From: DASQWP01 sp050697555
GTDB taxonomy: Bacteria; Actinomycetota; Thermoleophilia; Gaiellales; Gaiellaceae
Direction of reading: 5' to 3'
Assembly: GCA_050697555.1 (NCBI GenBank)
Contig: JBOHAD010000006.1
Location: forward strand, 10,802-74,801
Length of the DNA stretch: 64,000 bases
How positions within the stretch are numbered: position 1 is the stretch's first letter; every line of letters starts with the position of its first letter. This document shows positions 15,833 through 24,666 of this stretch, piece after piece. The notes under the pieces were generated by a model. The model did no database searches. It was not told the DNA's origin and saw nothing but the letters and a program-made list of their open reading frames with translations. The position numbers and the translations under genes were made by a program.

Positions 15833-18800
15833 ATGTCCTCCCCGGAATGCGCAGCCTGCGGCTTTGCCAACCGGCCGGGAGCGCTCTTCTGCGGGAGGTG
15901 CGGCGCCCAGCTCGGGCAGAGCTGCCCCGAATGCGGCGAGGTCCTCGCCGCGGGACTCGCCTACTGCACGGCCTGCGGCGCGGAGCTCGAGGCGGCCCCC
16001 GACGCCCCGCCGATCGCCGAGGAGCGCAAGATCGTCACGGTCCTCTTCGCCGACCTCGTCGGCTTCACGGGCCGCGCCGAGCGCCTCGACCCCGAGGACG
16101 TCCGCGGCCTGCTCGCTCCCTACCACGCCCGCCTCAAGCAAGAGCTCGAGCGCCACGGCGGGACCGTGGAGAAGTTCATCGGCGACGCTGTCGTCGCGCT
16201 CTTCGGGGCTCCGCTCGCCCACGAGGACGATCCGGAGCGCGCGGTTCGGGCCGCGCTCGCCGTCCGGGAGGCGATCGGCGAGCTGAACGCGGCCGACCCG
16301 AGCCTCGGCCTGCGGGTGCGCATCGGCGTCACCACCGGCGAGGCCATGGTCACGCTCGGCGCGAGGCCGAGCGCGGGAGAGGGCATGGCCGCGGGGGACG
16401 TCGTGAACGTCGCGGCGCGCCTCCAGGCAGCCGCCCCCCCGGGCGGGATCCTCGTCGACGAGACGACGCACCGCGCCACCGAACGATCGATCGACTACCG
16501 CACCGCCGAGGCCGTGCAGGCGAAGGGGAAGACGGCGCCGGTGCCCGTCTGGGAGGTCGTCGCCTCCCGCGGCCGGCTCGGCGTCGACATCGCCTTCCGG
16601 GGCGGGGCGACGCTCGTCGGCCGCCGCCAGGAGCTCGACCTCCTGCTCGACGCTCTCGCCCGCGCGCAGCGCGAGCGGGCGCCCCAGCTCGTGACGCTCG
16701 TCGGCGTGCCGGGGATCGGCAAGAGCCGTCTGCTCTGGGAGCTCTACAGCACGCTCTCCGGCGACCCGAGCGTGTTCGTCAAGTGGCGGCAAGGACGCTC
16801 CCTTCCCTACGGCGAGGGCGTGAGCTTCTGGGCACTCGGGGAGATGGTGAAGTCGCAGGCCGGGATCCTCGAGTCGGACGACGCCGACGCCGCCGGCGAG
16901 AAGCTCGCCTCGGCGGTCTCCGCAGCTCTGGGCGAGCCGGAGGAGGCGCGCTGGGTTCTGCGGCACCTCCGGCCGCTCGTGGGCCTCGGCAGCACCCAGG
17001 GCGCCGGCCGGGAAGAGACCTTCACCGCGTGGCGGCGGTTCTTCGAGGCGCTCGCCGAGCAACGCCCGCTCCTTCTCGTCTTCGAGGACGTTCACTGGGC
17101 CGACGACGGCCTCCTCGACTTCGTCGACCATCTCGTCGACTGGACGACGGGAGTGCCGCTCCTCGTGATCTGCACCGCGCGCCCGGAGCTCCTCGACCGG
17201 CGCCCCGGCTGGGGCGGCGGCAAGCGCAATGCCCTCACGATCTCCCTCACGCCGCTCTCCGACGAGGAGATCACCGAGCTCCTCCGGTCGCTCGGGTCGG
17301 AAGTCCGGGACACCCTGCTCGCGCGCGCCGGGGGCAACCCGCTCTACGCGGAGGAGTTCGTGCGCATGCTCTCCGCGCGGGTCGGCGACGGCGACATCGC
17401 GCTCCCCGACTCCATCCAGGGCATCATCGCCGCCCGCCTCGACACCCTCCCGCTCGACGAGAAGGCGCTCCTCCAGGATGCTGCGGTCGTCGGCAAAGTC
17501 TTCTGGGCGGCCGCGCTGGCGGCCGTGGGCAGCCTCGCGGCCGACGTCGTCGAGGACCGTCTACGCACCCTCGAGCGCAAGGAGTTCGTGCGGCGCGAAC
17601 GGCGCTCGTCCGTCGCCGGCGAGACGGCGTACGTCTTCCGGCACGTGCTCGTCCGGGACGTCACCTACGGCCAGATTCCGCGCCCGCAGCGAGCCGAGAA
17701 GCACAGGCTGGCGGCGGAGTGGATCGAGTCGCTCGCCGGCGACCGGTTCGAGGACGTCGCCGACCTCGTCGCGCACCACTACGGAAGCGCACTCGAGTTC
17801 GCCCGCGCCAGCGGACAGGACACGGGCGACCTGGCCGAACGAGCGCGACTCGCCTACCGCGAGGCAGGCGACCGTGCAACGGCGCTCAACGCGTTCGCCG
17901 CGGCCGCACGGTTCTACGGGGCGGCACTCGACCTCTGGCCTGGGGACGACGGCGAGCGGCCGTACATCTTGCTTCGCCACGGGCAGGCGCTCTTCCACGC
18001 GGAAGGCGGAGGAACCGACGTCCTCACCGAGGCCGCAGAGCTCCTCCTCGATTTCGGCGACCGGGAGGCGGCCGCCGAGGCGCACATCGGCCTCGGCGAC
18101 CTCCTCTTCTTCGTGGAGGGACTGGGCAACGAGGCCGTCGAGCACTTGGAAGGCGCGGCCACCCTCCTCGCGGATCAGCCTCCCTCGCGCGCGAAAGTCG
18201 CGGTTCTGGCCAACCGGGCCCGCTTCCACATGATCGCTGACGAGGCGGAGGAGGCGATCCGGGTCGGCTTCGAAGCGTTCCAGGCGGCTGAGGAGCTCGG
18301 GCTCGACGAGTTCCGCGCCCATACCCTCAACACGCTCGGAGTGGCCCGGGCGATGATCGGAGACCAGGGCGGGGTGGCCGACCTCGAGCGAAGCATCGCG
18401 ATCGCGGAGGACCTCAACTCGCCCGAGGCCATGCGCGCATACAACAACCTCGCGAGCATCGTCGCCAACCTCGGGGACCTGCCACGCGCCTACGCGCTCT
18501 ACGAGCGGGCAAGGCGAGCGGCGGAAAGGTTCGGCCACGCCCTAGCGCTCCAGTGGCTCTCCGCGCAGAGGATGGACGAGCTCTTCTGGACCGGACGTTG
18601 GGACGAGACCCTGCAACACGCCGAGGCGGTGTTTGCCGCCGACGCGGGCTCCGGGCCCATGCAGGTGGTCGACGCCCGGATCCTGCGCGCACGGATTCGA
18701 CTCGCCCGCGACGACATCGGGGGAGCGAGCGACGACTCGGCCGCCGCGGCCGACCTCGCCCGCCAGGCGAAAGATCCACAGGTCGCGTTTCCAGCGCTCG

Positions 18801-19240
18801 CCACGTACGCTCACGTCCTTTCGTCGGCAGGAAGTACGGAGGAGGCGGATGCGGTCGCAACCGAGCTGCTCGACTCCTGGGCCGCGAGCGGTGCCACGCT
18901 CGCCGGGCCGTGGCTTCCCGAGCTGGCCGCCGTGCTCACCGCCCTCGGTCGCGGGGCAGACCTCGCCGAGGCGGCGAAACGGGTCCCCACGCCGACGCGT
19001 TGGCTCGAGGCGGCAAGTGCCCAGGCCGCCGGCGATCCCGGCCGTGCGGCCGGGATCTACGCCGAGATCGGCTCGCTTCCGGACGAAGCGTACGCGCGGC
19101 TACGTGCCGCCGAGAGCCTGGTGAACGGGGGACGCCGCGGAGAAGCGGAAGCCGAGCTTACGCTGGCGCTCGACTTCTTCCGGGCGGTCGACGCCGCCGG
19201 CTACCTCCGCGAAGCCGAGACACTGCTCGCGACGACTTAA
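15833..19240 (+). CDS. Zinc-ribbon / class III nucleotide cyclase / AAA-type ATPase / TPR signalling protein
   Basis: A protein of 1135 residues. Two CxxC zinc ribbons occupy residues 6-48. The class III cyclase domain (about 65-245) keeps both metal aspartates (LFADLVGFT Asp74; GDAVVALFG Asp118), the purine-contact Lys114 and the transition-state pair in NVAARLQ (Asn192, Arg196). The ATPase has Walker A GVPGIGKSR (291-299) and Walker B-like LLLVFEDVHWAD. About 550 residues of TPR-like helices follow. It probably makes cAMP or cGMP under control of ATP binding and partner recognition by the repeats. The start is supported by the shared -10 box. A second protein of this class, with the domains in reverse order, lies at 28789-32046. 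Confidence 0.85.
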   Translation: MSSPECAACGFANRPGALFCGRCGAQLGQSCPECGEVLAAGLAYCTACGAELEAAPDAPPIAEERKIVTVLFADLVGFTGRAERLDPEDVRGLLAPYHARLKQELERHGGTVEKFIGDAVVALFGAPLAHEDDPERAVRAALAVREAIGELNAADPSLGLRVRIGVTTGEAMVTLGARPSAGEGMAAGDVVNVAARLQAAAPPGGILVDETTHRATERSIDYRTAEAVQAKGKTAPVPVWEVVASRGRLGVDIAFRGGATLVGRRQELDLLLDALARAQRERAPQLVTLVGVPGIGKSRLLWELYSTLSGDPSVFVKWRQGRSLPYGEGVSFWALGEMVKSQAGILESDDADAAGEKLASAVSAALGEPEEARWVLRHLRPLVGLGSTQGAGREETFTAWRRFFEALAEQRPLLLVFEDVHWADDGLLDFVDHLVDWTTGVPLLVICTARPELLDRRPGWGGGKRNALTISLTPLSDEEITELLRSLGSEVRDTLLARAGGNPLYAEEFVRMLSARVGDGDIALPDSIQGIIAARLDTLPLDEKALLQDAAVVGKVFWAAALAAVGSLAADVVEDRLRTLERKEFVRRERRSSVAGETAYVFRHVLVRDVTYGQIPRPQRAEKHRLAAEWIESLAGDRFEDVADLVAHHYGSALEFARASGQDTGDLAERARLAYREAGDRATALNAFAAAARFYGAALDLWPGDDGERPYILLRHGQALFHAEGGGTDVLTEAAELLLDFGDREAAAEAHIGLGDLLFFVEGLGNEAVEHLEGAATLLADQPPSRAKVAVLANRARFHMIADEAEEAIRVGFEAFQAAEELGLDEFRAHTLNTLGVARAMIGDQGGVADLERSIAIAEDLNSPEAMRAYNNLASIVANLGDLPRAYALYERARRAAERFGHALALQWLSAQRMDELFWTGRWDETLQHAEAVFAADAGSGPMQVVDARILRARIRLARDDIGGASDDSAAAADLARQAKDPQVAFPALATYAHVLSSAGSTEEADAVATELLDSWAASGATLAGPWLPELAAVLTALGRGADLAEAAKRVPTPTRWLEAASAQAAGDPGRAAGIYAEIGSLPDEAYARLRAAESLVNGGRRGEAEAELTLALDFFRAVDAAGYLREAETLLATT

Positions 19241-19467
19241 TCTACGTCCTCGAGGTCGTCGTCGTCCTCGATGAGCATCGGCGTCACGACCAGCATGTCG
19301 TCCGGGATTTTCTCGACCGAACCGGAAACGACCGCGTAGCCGCGGTTTTTCTTCTTGCCCTTCCAGGCGTGCAGGACCTTGCCGTCCCGGCCGAGCTTCT
19401 TCTGCAGGTCCTTCCGCTTGTCCTTCGGGTCACTCGAGAAGAACACAATCCAGTAGTGGGGGGGCAC
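19237..19467 (-). CDS. Small basic/acidic protein of unknown function
   Basis: A protein of 76 residues, beginning MPPHYWIVFFSSDPKDKRKD, with a lysine-rich middle and an acidic tail (EDDDDLEDVD). No known domain is recognised. Its stop and that of the cyclase-ATPase gene share the palindrome TTAA at 19237-19240. The sequence before the ATG contains GAAGGAGG eight bases upstream, a good ribosome-binding site, which supports it being a real gene. Confidence 0.6.
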   Translation of the reverse strand: MPPHYWIVFFSSDPKDKRKDLQKKLGRDGKVLHAWKGKKKNRGYAVVSGSVEKIPDDMLVVTPMLIEDDDDLEDVD

Positions 19468-19539
19468 CGCATGACCTCCTTCTTCGTCGTTCGCCGCCTC
19501 CGATGATCCTCCCCACGGCGCGCGAGGGCAAGACCCGAT

Positions 19540-19998
19540 CTAAGCCGCCAGCTCGACGCGCTCGATTGCGACCGGCTCACGTGGGCGGTCGCTTGCGTCG
19601 CGCGGAAGCTCCGAGATGGCGTCGACCACGTCCATGCCCTCCTCGACCTGTCCGAAGACCGTGTGCTTGCCGTCGAGCCACGGGCACGACTCGGCGGTGA
19701 CGATGAAGAACTGGCTCCCGTTCGTGTCCGGGCCGCGGTTCGCCATCGCGAGCGCGCCGCGGACGACGCGGCGTTCGTTCGGCTCGTCCTCGAACTCGTA
19801 GCCGGGGCCGCCGGTGCCGTCGCCGCGCGGGCAGCCTCCCTGGATCATGAAATCCGGGATGAGGCGGTGGAACGCGATGCCGTCGTAGAAGCCGTCGCGC
19901 GCGAGCGAGACGAAGTTGTCGACGGTCTTCGGCGCGTCCTCCTCGAAGAGCCCGAGCTCAATCGCGCCGTGTGTAGTGTGGAGCGTCGCATGAGTCAT
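19540..19998 (-). CDS. Cyclophilin-type peptidyl-prolyl cis-trans isomerase
   Basis: A protein of 152 residues without a signal peptide, so cytoplasmic. It catalyses cis-trans isomerisation of X-Pro bonds. Diagnostic segments are FHRLIPDFMIQGG (catalytic Arg and Phe), NGSQFFIV and CPWLDGKHTVFGQV (ligand-pocket Trp and His). The length is typical of bacterial single-domain cyclophilins. The ATG is preceded by TAAGGT at six bases and no Shine-Dalgarno sequence, suggesting a leaderless message. The divergent neighbour begins 17 bp away. Confidence 0.92.
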   Translation of the reverse strand: MTHATLHTTHGAIELGLFEEDAPKTVDNFVSLARDGFYDGIAFHRLIPDFMIQGGCPRGDGTGGPGYEFEDEPNERRVVRGALAMANRGPDTNGSQFFIVTAESCPWLDGKHTVFGQVEEGMDVVDAISELPRDASDRPREPVAIERVELAA

Positions 19999-20004
19999 GC
20001 CGGC

Positions 20005-20010
20005 ACCTTA
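20005..20010 (-). promoter_or_regulatory. Candidate -10 box (TAAGGT) for the cyclophilin gene
   Basis: TAAGGT on the minus strand is six bases from the ATG at 19998, in a 17-bp divergent gap that has no ribosome-binding site. It is consistent with leaderless initiation, as seen at other divergent starts in this window. No -35 was identified with confidence. Confidence 0.35.
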
Positions 20011-20015
20011 GATGC

Positions 20016-20864
20016 TTGACGCGTAGCCGTCTGCGCTTCGCCGTCTCCCTGCCGGAGCGGGCGGTGCGCGCGACCGTCGGGTCGCTCGGCGGCGCCCTGC
20101 ACGAGAGCGCCCAGGTTCTCCTCCCCCGTGTCGTCCGGAACTCACGCTTCTACGACGCGACTGCGAAGAACGCCCTCCGCATCGCGATCGAAGCGGTCGG
20201 CGGCGTCGAGGCGCGCGAGCCGCAGCCCGTCACCGCCGGGGAGATCGTCAAGCGCAAGGCGGCCGGGAACGTCATCGAGATCGGCTCGATCGCGGCCTTC
20301 GGCTTCTCGCCGCTCTGGCTCCTCGCGGCCGCCTCGGATGCCCTTCGTGGGTCGCGGGTCTACCTGGAGGCGCTCGTCGACCAGCTTCGCAAGGCGGGCG
20401 TCCTCGCCGAGGACGCCGAGTTCGAGTCCGTCGACGACCTCCTGGGCGCCTTCGAGGGCGCGTCCGGCCGCACCGCGGGGTTGATCGACGTCCCGCCGCT
20501 CGAGCTCGCCGAGCTCCGCGCGACGCTGTCCGAGCTCCGCCGCGACGCGGAGACGCTGCCGACGCAGGACGAGCTCGCCGCGCTCTTTCGCGGTCTCAAA
20601 CGGACGGCGGCTGCCGAGCGGCGGCCGCTGCTCGATGTCTCGACGGGAATGGGCATGGCCATCCTCCTCTCGGCCCAGAAGGTCGGGCGGACGCACCTCG
20701 TGGTCCCGTACCGAGAGGACTGGAAGCCGCTTCGCCGCGAGGGCTTCGCCGCCTACGCGCGGCGCGTCTCGCGCCCGTACGCGCGCGCCGTCGCGGGCCA
20801 CTTCGACCCGGCGCGGCCCACGTGGACGGAGCGGTTGCTGGCGAAGTCACGCAGGGGTCGGTGA
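20016..20864 (+). CDS. Conserved-looking hypothetical protein
   Basis: A protein of 282 residues from a TTG start; a later in-frame GTG near 20061 is also possible. It is alpha-helical and rich in Arg and Ala, with a hydrophobic patch (IGSIAAFGFSPLWLLAAASDAL, about residues 90-110) that could touch the membrane, and a C-terminal segment containing LLDVSTGMGMAILLSAQKVG. I do not recognise the family. It stands alone between a divergent cyclophilin gene and a zinc-ribbon gene. Codon use matches its neighbours, supporting a native gene. Confidence 0.6.
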   Translation: MTRSRLRFAVSLPERAVRATVGSLGGALHESAQVLLPRVVRNSRFYDATAKNALRIAIEAVGGVEAREPQPVTAGEIVKRKAAGNVIEIGSIAAFGFSPLWLLAAASDALRGSRVYLEALVDQLRKAGVLAEDAEFESVDDLLGAFEGASGRTAGLIDVPPLELAELRATLSELRRDAETLPTQDELAALFRGLKRTAAAERRPLLDVSTGMGMAILLSAQKVGRTHLVVPYREDWKPLRREGFAAYARRVSRPYARAVAGHFDPARPTWTERLLAKSRRGR

Positions 20865-20906
20865 GCGAGTCCTCGTGCGGGGCATGATCCCGACCGGCTG
20901 ACCGTC

Positions 20907-20912
20907 TACATT
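20907..20912 (+). promoter_or_regulatory. Candidate -10 box (TACATT) for the zinc-ribbon gene
   Basis: TACATT ends eight bases before the ATG at 20921. The intervening CGGAGTAC has no complete ribosome-binding site, so leaderless initiation is likely. There is no convincing -35. Confidence 0.35.
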
Positions 20913-20920
20913 CGGAGTAC

Positions 20921-21364
20921 ATGCCGTGCTCGAACTGTGGGAGCGAGACGCCTGCGGACGCCCGCTTCTGCCCGCGCTGCGGCGCTCCCCTCCGGGAGGG
21001 CGCGGCCGACGCCCCGGATGCGCCGCCTCCTCCTTTCGTGTTCCCCGCGGAGGGGTGGGAGCTCTGCGAGATCGCCTGGTGGCGCGGTTACTTCAAGTCC
21101 GAGTTCTACGCGGTCGCCGACGGGCGGGAGCTCGCCCGCTCGCGGAGCTTCCGCTGGCGCGTGGAGACACCTCCGGCGCCCGACCACCAGGCGGCTAGTG
21201 CCGCGCACGAGGCGCTCGTGGGTCGTCTGAGAAAGGCCGGCTGGGAGCCGCTCGGCCAGGCGATCCCGTGGTACGCCCAGCGATTCCGCCGCCAGTCGGC
21301 CGGACTTCGGCTGCTCGCAAGGGAATCCGGGGAGACCGCCGAGGAGGACTCGGCTGAACGCTGA
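20921..21364 (+). CDS. Zinc-ribbon domain protein of unknown function
   Basis: A protein of 147 residues. Residues 1-24 form a zinc ribbon (CSNCG at the N-terminus and CPRCGAPL about 14 residues later), as in the 'zinc_ribbon_2' group. A Pro-rich linker is followed by an alpha/beta domain with WELCEIAWWRGYFKSEFYAV and a C-terminal helix with LRKAGWEPLGQ. The second domain is not recognised. The similar N-terminal ribbon of the cyclase-ATPase at 15833 suggests a common protein-binding module in this genome. Confidence 0.65.
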   Translation: MPCSNCGSETPADARFCPRCGAPLREGAADAPDAPPPPFVFPAEGWELCEIAWWRGYFKSEFYAVADGRELARSRSFRWRVETPPAPDHQAASAAHEALVGRLRKAGWEPLGQAIPWYAQRFRRQSAGLRLLARESGETAEEDSAER

Positions 21365-21445
21365 GGAACCTCTGGCAATTTGAGGAAACCTGCGTATTGT
21401 CCGACTAGACCCCGCTTGCTGCGGCCACTGAGGGAAGGGGCCTGA

Positions 21446-22624
21446 TTGCCCACATGGGAGAGCACGACCTGGATCGCCGTCGGCGCGTCCGCGCTCGCGG
21501 CGCTCGCGCTCGTCGCCGTCGTGGTGCTGGCCGCACGCCTCAGGCGGACGCGCCGTGAGCTCCGCCAGGCCGACGAGCTCCCCCGGGACGACCTCGTCGT
21601 CGGCGACCTCGCCCGCGCGCTCGAGCGCGCACATGAGGAGACGGCTCGCTCCCAGGAGGAGGGGCGCCTCGCCCGCGAGGAGAGCGAGCGGGCGCGCACG
21701 GAGCTTCGCTGGCTCCGGCACCTGGGCGAGATCGGCGGCACGATCGATCTCGAGGGCGTGCTCAAGCGGGCGCTCGAGGCCGCGACGCGACTCGGCAACG
21801 CCGCCGCGGCGATGATCGTGCTCGCCCGCGAGGACGAGGAGCCTCTCATCGCCACGGTCGGGCTCTCCGCGGAGGAGTCGTCCCGCGAGCTGCTCGGGCT
21901 CCCGCCCGAGGGCGGGCAGGCGCGCGCCGTCACGCTCACGTATCGCTATACCGAAGACGAAGCCGAGTACGACGAGTTCCGCCTTCGCGGCGGCCTGGCC
22001 GTTCCCGTCGCCGGCGAGGACGGCGAGCGAGTCGGCACCCTGGCGATCTTCTGGCGCCGGGTCGAGCGAGAGATCTCAGACGAGGAGCTGGCGCGACTCG
22101 AGGCGCTGACGGCGGCGCTCAGCCCCGCCCTCGAGAACGCCTTCCGCTTCGAGGAGACGCGCCGGCTCGCCGACCTCGATCCGCTCACCGGCCTCTACAG
22201 CCGTCGCTACCTGCACGAGTCGCTCGCGCACGAGTGCGCCCGTGCGCGCCGGTACGAACGACGCCTCTCCCTCGTGCTCGTGCGCCTCGACACCGGACTC
22301 TCGACCGAGCTCCTGGCGACGGCGGGCGAGCGGCTGCGCACGGCCGTGCGAGGTGCCGACATCGCCTGCCATCTCGACGCTGGGCGCTTCGCCGTCGTGC
22401 TGCCCGAGGCCGCTCTCGCCGACGCGGAGCGGCTCTACCGCCGCCTCCAGTTCGCGGTCGGCGCCAAGCTGGGGACGAACGGGCGGGTCCGCCTACCCGC
22501 CGGCATCGTCGAGCTGCGGCCCGAGGACGACCCCGTCTCCTTCCTGGAGCGGGCGGAGGCCGCGCTCGAGCGCGAAGAGGAGCCCGGGAGCGGGCTTGGT
22601 ATCGCGGTTGAAACGCTGACCTGA
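21446..22624 (+). CDS. Membrane-anchored coiled-coil / GAF / degenerate GGDEF protein
   Basis: A protein of 392 residues from a TTG start with GGGAAGGGG nine bases upstream. One transmembrane helix (about residues 10-32), a coiled coil (about 45-95), a GAF-like domain (about 100-240) and a diguanylate-cyclase-like domain (about 245-390) are visible. The latter has the entry motif DLDPLTGLYSRRYLHESL. The catalytic loop that should read GG[DE]EF is instead LDAGRFAVVLP, so cyclase activity is unlikely. It may be an effector or a c-di-GMP or nucleotide receptor. The downstream HTH gene starts 21 bp later and may be co-transcribed. Confidence 0.7.
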   Translation: MPTWESTTWIAVGASALAALALVAVVVLAARLRRTRRELRQADELPRDDLVVGDLARALERAHEETARSQEEGRLAREESERARTELRWLRHLGEIGGTIDLEGVLKRALEAATRLGNAAAAMIVLAREDEEPLIATVGLSAEESSRELLGLPPEGGQARAVTLTYRYTEDEAEYDEFRLRGGLAVPVAGEDGERVGTLAIFWRRVEREISDEELARLEALTAALSPALENAFRFEETRRLADLDPLTGLYSRRYLHESLAHECARARRYERRLSLVLVRLDTGLSTELLATAGERLRTAVRGADIACHLDAGRFAVVLPEAALADAERLYRRLQFAVGAKLGTNGRVRLPAGIVELRPEDDPVSFLERAEAALEREEEPGSGLGIAVETLT

Positions 22625-22645
22625 CGCGCTTACCCTTGGAGCCGG

Positions 22646-23227
22646 ATGGCAACGATCCTCGAACTCTCCAGATTTGCGAACGTCTCGGCGGAGAACGTGC
22701 TTCGCGTCGTCCACGGCGAGCCGGTCAGCGAGGACGTGGCACGGCGCGTCCAGGAGGCGATCGACGCGCTCGGCGCGCCTCCGTATCCACGCGCGACGGT
22801 CGAGGTGCTGCCGGCCGAGCAAGCGCCGCCGGCCGACTCCCGCCACGACGAGCTCCTCGAGCGATTCGCCGCCGCCGCGGCCGAGCTCGAGTCGACGCTC
22901 CCGCAGGGAGTGAGCAGCGTCGTCTACGAGGCGCTGCGAGTCGAAGTGCGCCCAGTCGCGCAGCACGTCGCCGAGATGGGTTCGCTCTTCGAGCACATGC
23001 TGCGCCGACTCGAGCGCGTCGGCATGGACGTCGACAGCGAGCGCCGCGAGCGCGTCGAGGACATCGCCCTCCTCACCGATCTCATCACGACGGGCTGGCG
23101 CGGCGTCGACCGCCGCCTCGCCCGCCTCGAGGGCATGATCGCGCGGCTCGAGGAGCGTCAGGGCGGGCGGCCCCGCGGCCGCGTCATCCACCTGGACGAT
23201 CATCAGAGCCGGTCGTCGTCCGACTAG
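22646..23227 (+). CDS. LacI-type HTH N-terminus fused to coiled-coil; regulator-like
   Basis: A protein of 193 residues. The first 45 residues read as a LacI-type helix-turn-helix (ILELSRFANVSAENVLRVV, then RVQEAIDALG), but no sugar-binding domain follows. The remainder is a long helical, Glu/Arg-rich coiled coil (about residues 60-175) with a basic tail. It is possibly a DNA-bound or polar scaffolding protein. It follows the GAF/GGDEF-like gene closely. TACCCT lies nine bases before the ATG with GGAG between, so either a leaderless or a coupled start is possible. The 3' end overlaps the convergent membrane-protein gene by 44 bp. Confidence 0.6.
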   Translation: MATILELSRFANVSAENVLRVVHGEPVSEDVARRVQEAIDALGAPPYPRATVEVLPAEQAPPADSRHDELLERFAAAAAELESTLPQGVSSVVYEALRVEVRPVAQHVAEMGSLFEHMLRRLERVGMDVDSERRERVEDIALLTDLITTGWRGVDRRLARLEGMIARLEERQGGRPRGRVIHLDDHQSRSSSD

Positions 23228-23801
23228 CGGGCGAGAGCGCGAGCGCGGTCACGAGCGCGGCGGCGATCGACCCCGAGAGCCCGAGCGCCATGTCGCCGAG
23301 CGTGTCCGTGTACGCCGTCTCGAGCTCGGGCGAGTTGCGGATGAACGTGACGTACTCGGCGAACTCCCACAGGATCGCAATCACCGCGCCGAAGCCGACG
23401 CAGAGTGCCCCGATCGTGAGGCGCTCGAGCCGGAGCCTGAGGAGGAGCTGCCCGAACGCTGCCGTGAGCACCGCCCAGTTGACGAAGTGGGTGAAGAGGT
23501 CCCACCAGGCGACCTTGTCGTAGAGGTCGGCGACATTGCTCGCGACGTCGACGAGGAACGGCAGCACGAGGAGGATGTCCATCGCGTACGGGAACGCGAT
23601 GGGCTGCCGACGGCGCCGCTGGGCGATCCACCAGCCGAGCGGGACGATCAGGATCGCCCAGGGATAGACGAGCGCCCGGGCGGTGAACGCCTTCCCCTCG
23701 AGCTGAGGTAGGTCCGGGCGGACCACCGCGAGGAAGATGAGGCCGACGAGCGCCACCTTGAGGGCGATGTCGAGCCAGAGGAGAAGGCGAAGCCGTCCCA
23801 T
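23184..23801 (-). CDS. Multi-pass membrane protein (DUF2238/YjdF-like)
   Basis: A protein of 205 residues with five to six helices. The central motif DLFTHFVNWAVLTAAFG and the later GAVIAILWEFAEY plus TYTDTLGD-like AYTDTLGDMALGL resemble the DUF2238/YjdF family, whose histidine, glutamate and aspartate in membrane segments suggest metal or substrate binding. The function is unknown. The ATG at 23801 is preferred over an upstream ATG that would overlap the divergent lipoprotein gene. A box reading TAGCCG is seven bases upstream. Confidence 0.6.
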   Translation of the reverse strand: MGRLRLLLWLDIALKVALVGLIFLAVVRPDLPQLEGKAFTARALVYPWAILIVPLGWWIAQRRRRQPIAFPYAMDILLVLPFLVDVASNVADLYDKVAWWDLFTHFVNWAVLTAAFGQLLLRLRLERLTIGALCVGFGAVIAILWEFAEYVTFIRNSPELETAYTDTLGDMALGLSGSIAAALVTALALSPASRTTTGSDDRPGG

Positions 23802-23839
23802 CGCGTCTCGGCTACAACTCTTGCGTATTGGCCGCTCCC

Positions 23840-24646
23840 GTGAGAAGAGCATCGCTCGCCGCGCTCGCCGTCGTGATCGTCACCGGCTGCGGCTCCTCCG
23901 GCTCGGAAGAAGCGGCCGCGCTCCTCACCGACGCCGCCGAGAAGACACGAGAGGCGGGCAGCGCGCGCCTCTCGTTGACGACCCGGATCGAGCTCGAGGG
24001 CGGCGAGATCACGGTCTCCGGCGAGGGCGCGTACGACCGCGACGAGGCGATGAGCAGGCTCGACTACTCGCTCAGCGGCGGCGAGCAGACGCTCGGGTTC
24101 GAGCTCGTCCTCCTAGGGGACGTCATGTACCAGCGCTTCCCGCCCCTGATCGCCGAGCGGGACCTCCCGGCCGGCAAGCCGTGGGTCAGCTATCCGCTCG
24201 ACGAGTTCGGGCTCACCTTCCCGTCGAACGTCCTCAGCCGGCTGGCGAGCGACCCGACGTCGCTCGTCTTCGGGGCGCAGGAGGACTCCCAGGTGAATCG
24301 GATCGGCACGGACGAGATTCGCGGGGTCGAGACGACCCGCTACCGCCTGATCCTCGACGTGCCGCGGCGGGACGAGCCCAGCCTCGACGACCAGACCCGT
24401 GAGAGGCTCCGGGAGCTGCGGGAGTCGGGCGTGGACGACATCGTCGTCGAGGTCTGGGTCGACGCGGAGCGGCTGATCCGCCGCGCCGACACCCGCTACG
24501 AGAACGCGGCCTTCGAAGGCACGACGGCCGACATCCAGTCGAGCGTCGAGCTCTACGACTTCGGCGCGGAGATCTCGGTCGCGCCGCCGGCGGCGGACGA
24601 GGTGACGCCGCACGCGGAGCTCGTCGAGCGCGCCGGGCAGCCCTGA
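23840..24646 (+). CDS. LppX/LolA-fold-like lipoprotein
   Basis: A protein of 268 residues. The GTG start gives a short signal peptide ending in the lipobox VIVTGCGSSG. The mature part has the half-barrel pattern of LppX/LprG-type lipoproteins: repeated amphipathic strands such as RLSLTTRIELEGGEITVSG, DVMYQRFPP and a conserved-looking GVETTRYRLILDV. These proteins bind lipids or act as sensors of envelope lipids on the outer face of the membrane. A TTG 12 bases upstream is an alternative start. TATTGG lies eight bases before the GTG. Confidence 0.65.
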   Translation: MRRASLAALAVVIVTGCGSSGSEEAAALLTDAAEKTREAGSARLSLTTRIELEGGEITVSGEGAYDRDEAMSRLDYSLSGGEQTLGFELVLLGDVMYQRFPPLIAERDLPAGKPWVSYPLDEFGLTFPSNVLSRLASDPTSLVFGAQEDSQVNRIGTDEIRGVETTRYRLILDVPRRDEPSLDDQTRERLRELRESGVDDIVVEVWVDAERLIRRADTRYENAAFEGTTADIQSSVELYDFGAEISVAPPAADEVTPHAELVERAGQP

Positions 24647-24666
24647 GGCGGCGCCCGGCCGGAGGC

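Noticed and set aside
23184..23227. Overlap of convergent genes as a sign of a wrong call
   Set aside because: Both proteins read sensibly to their ends, and several convergent overlaps occur in this compact genome.
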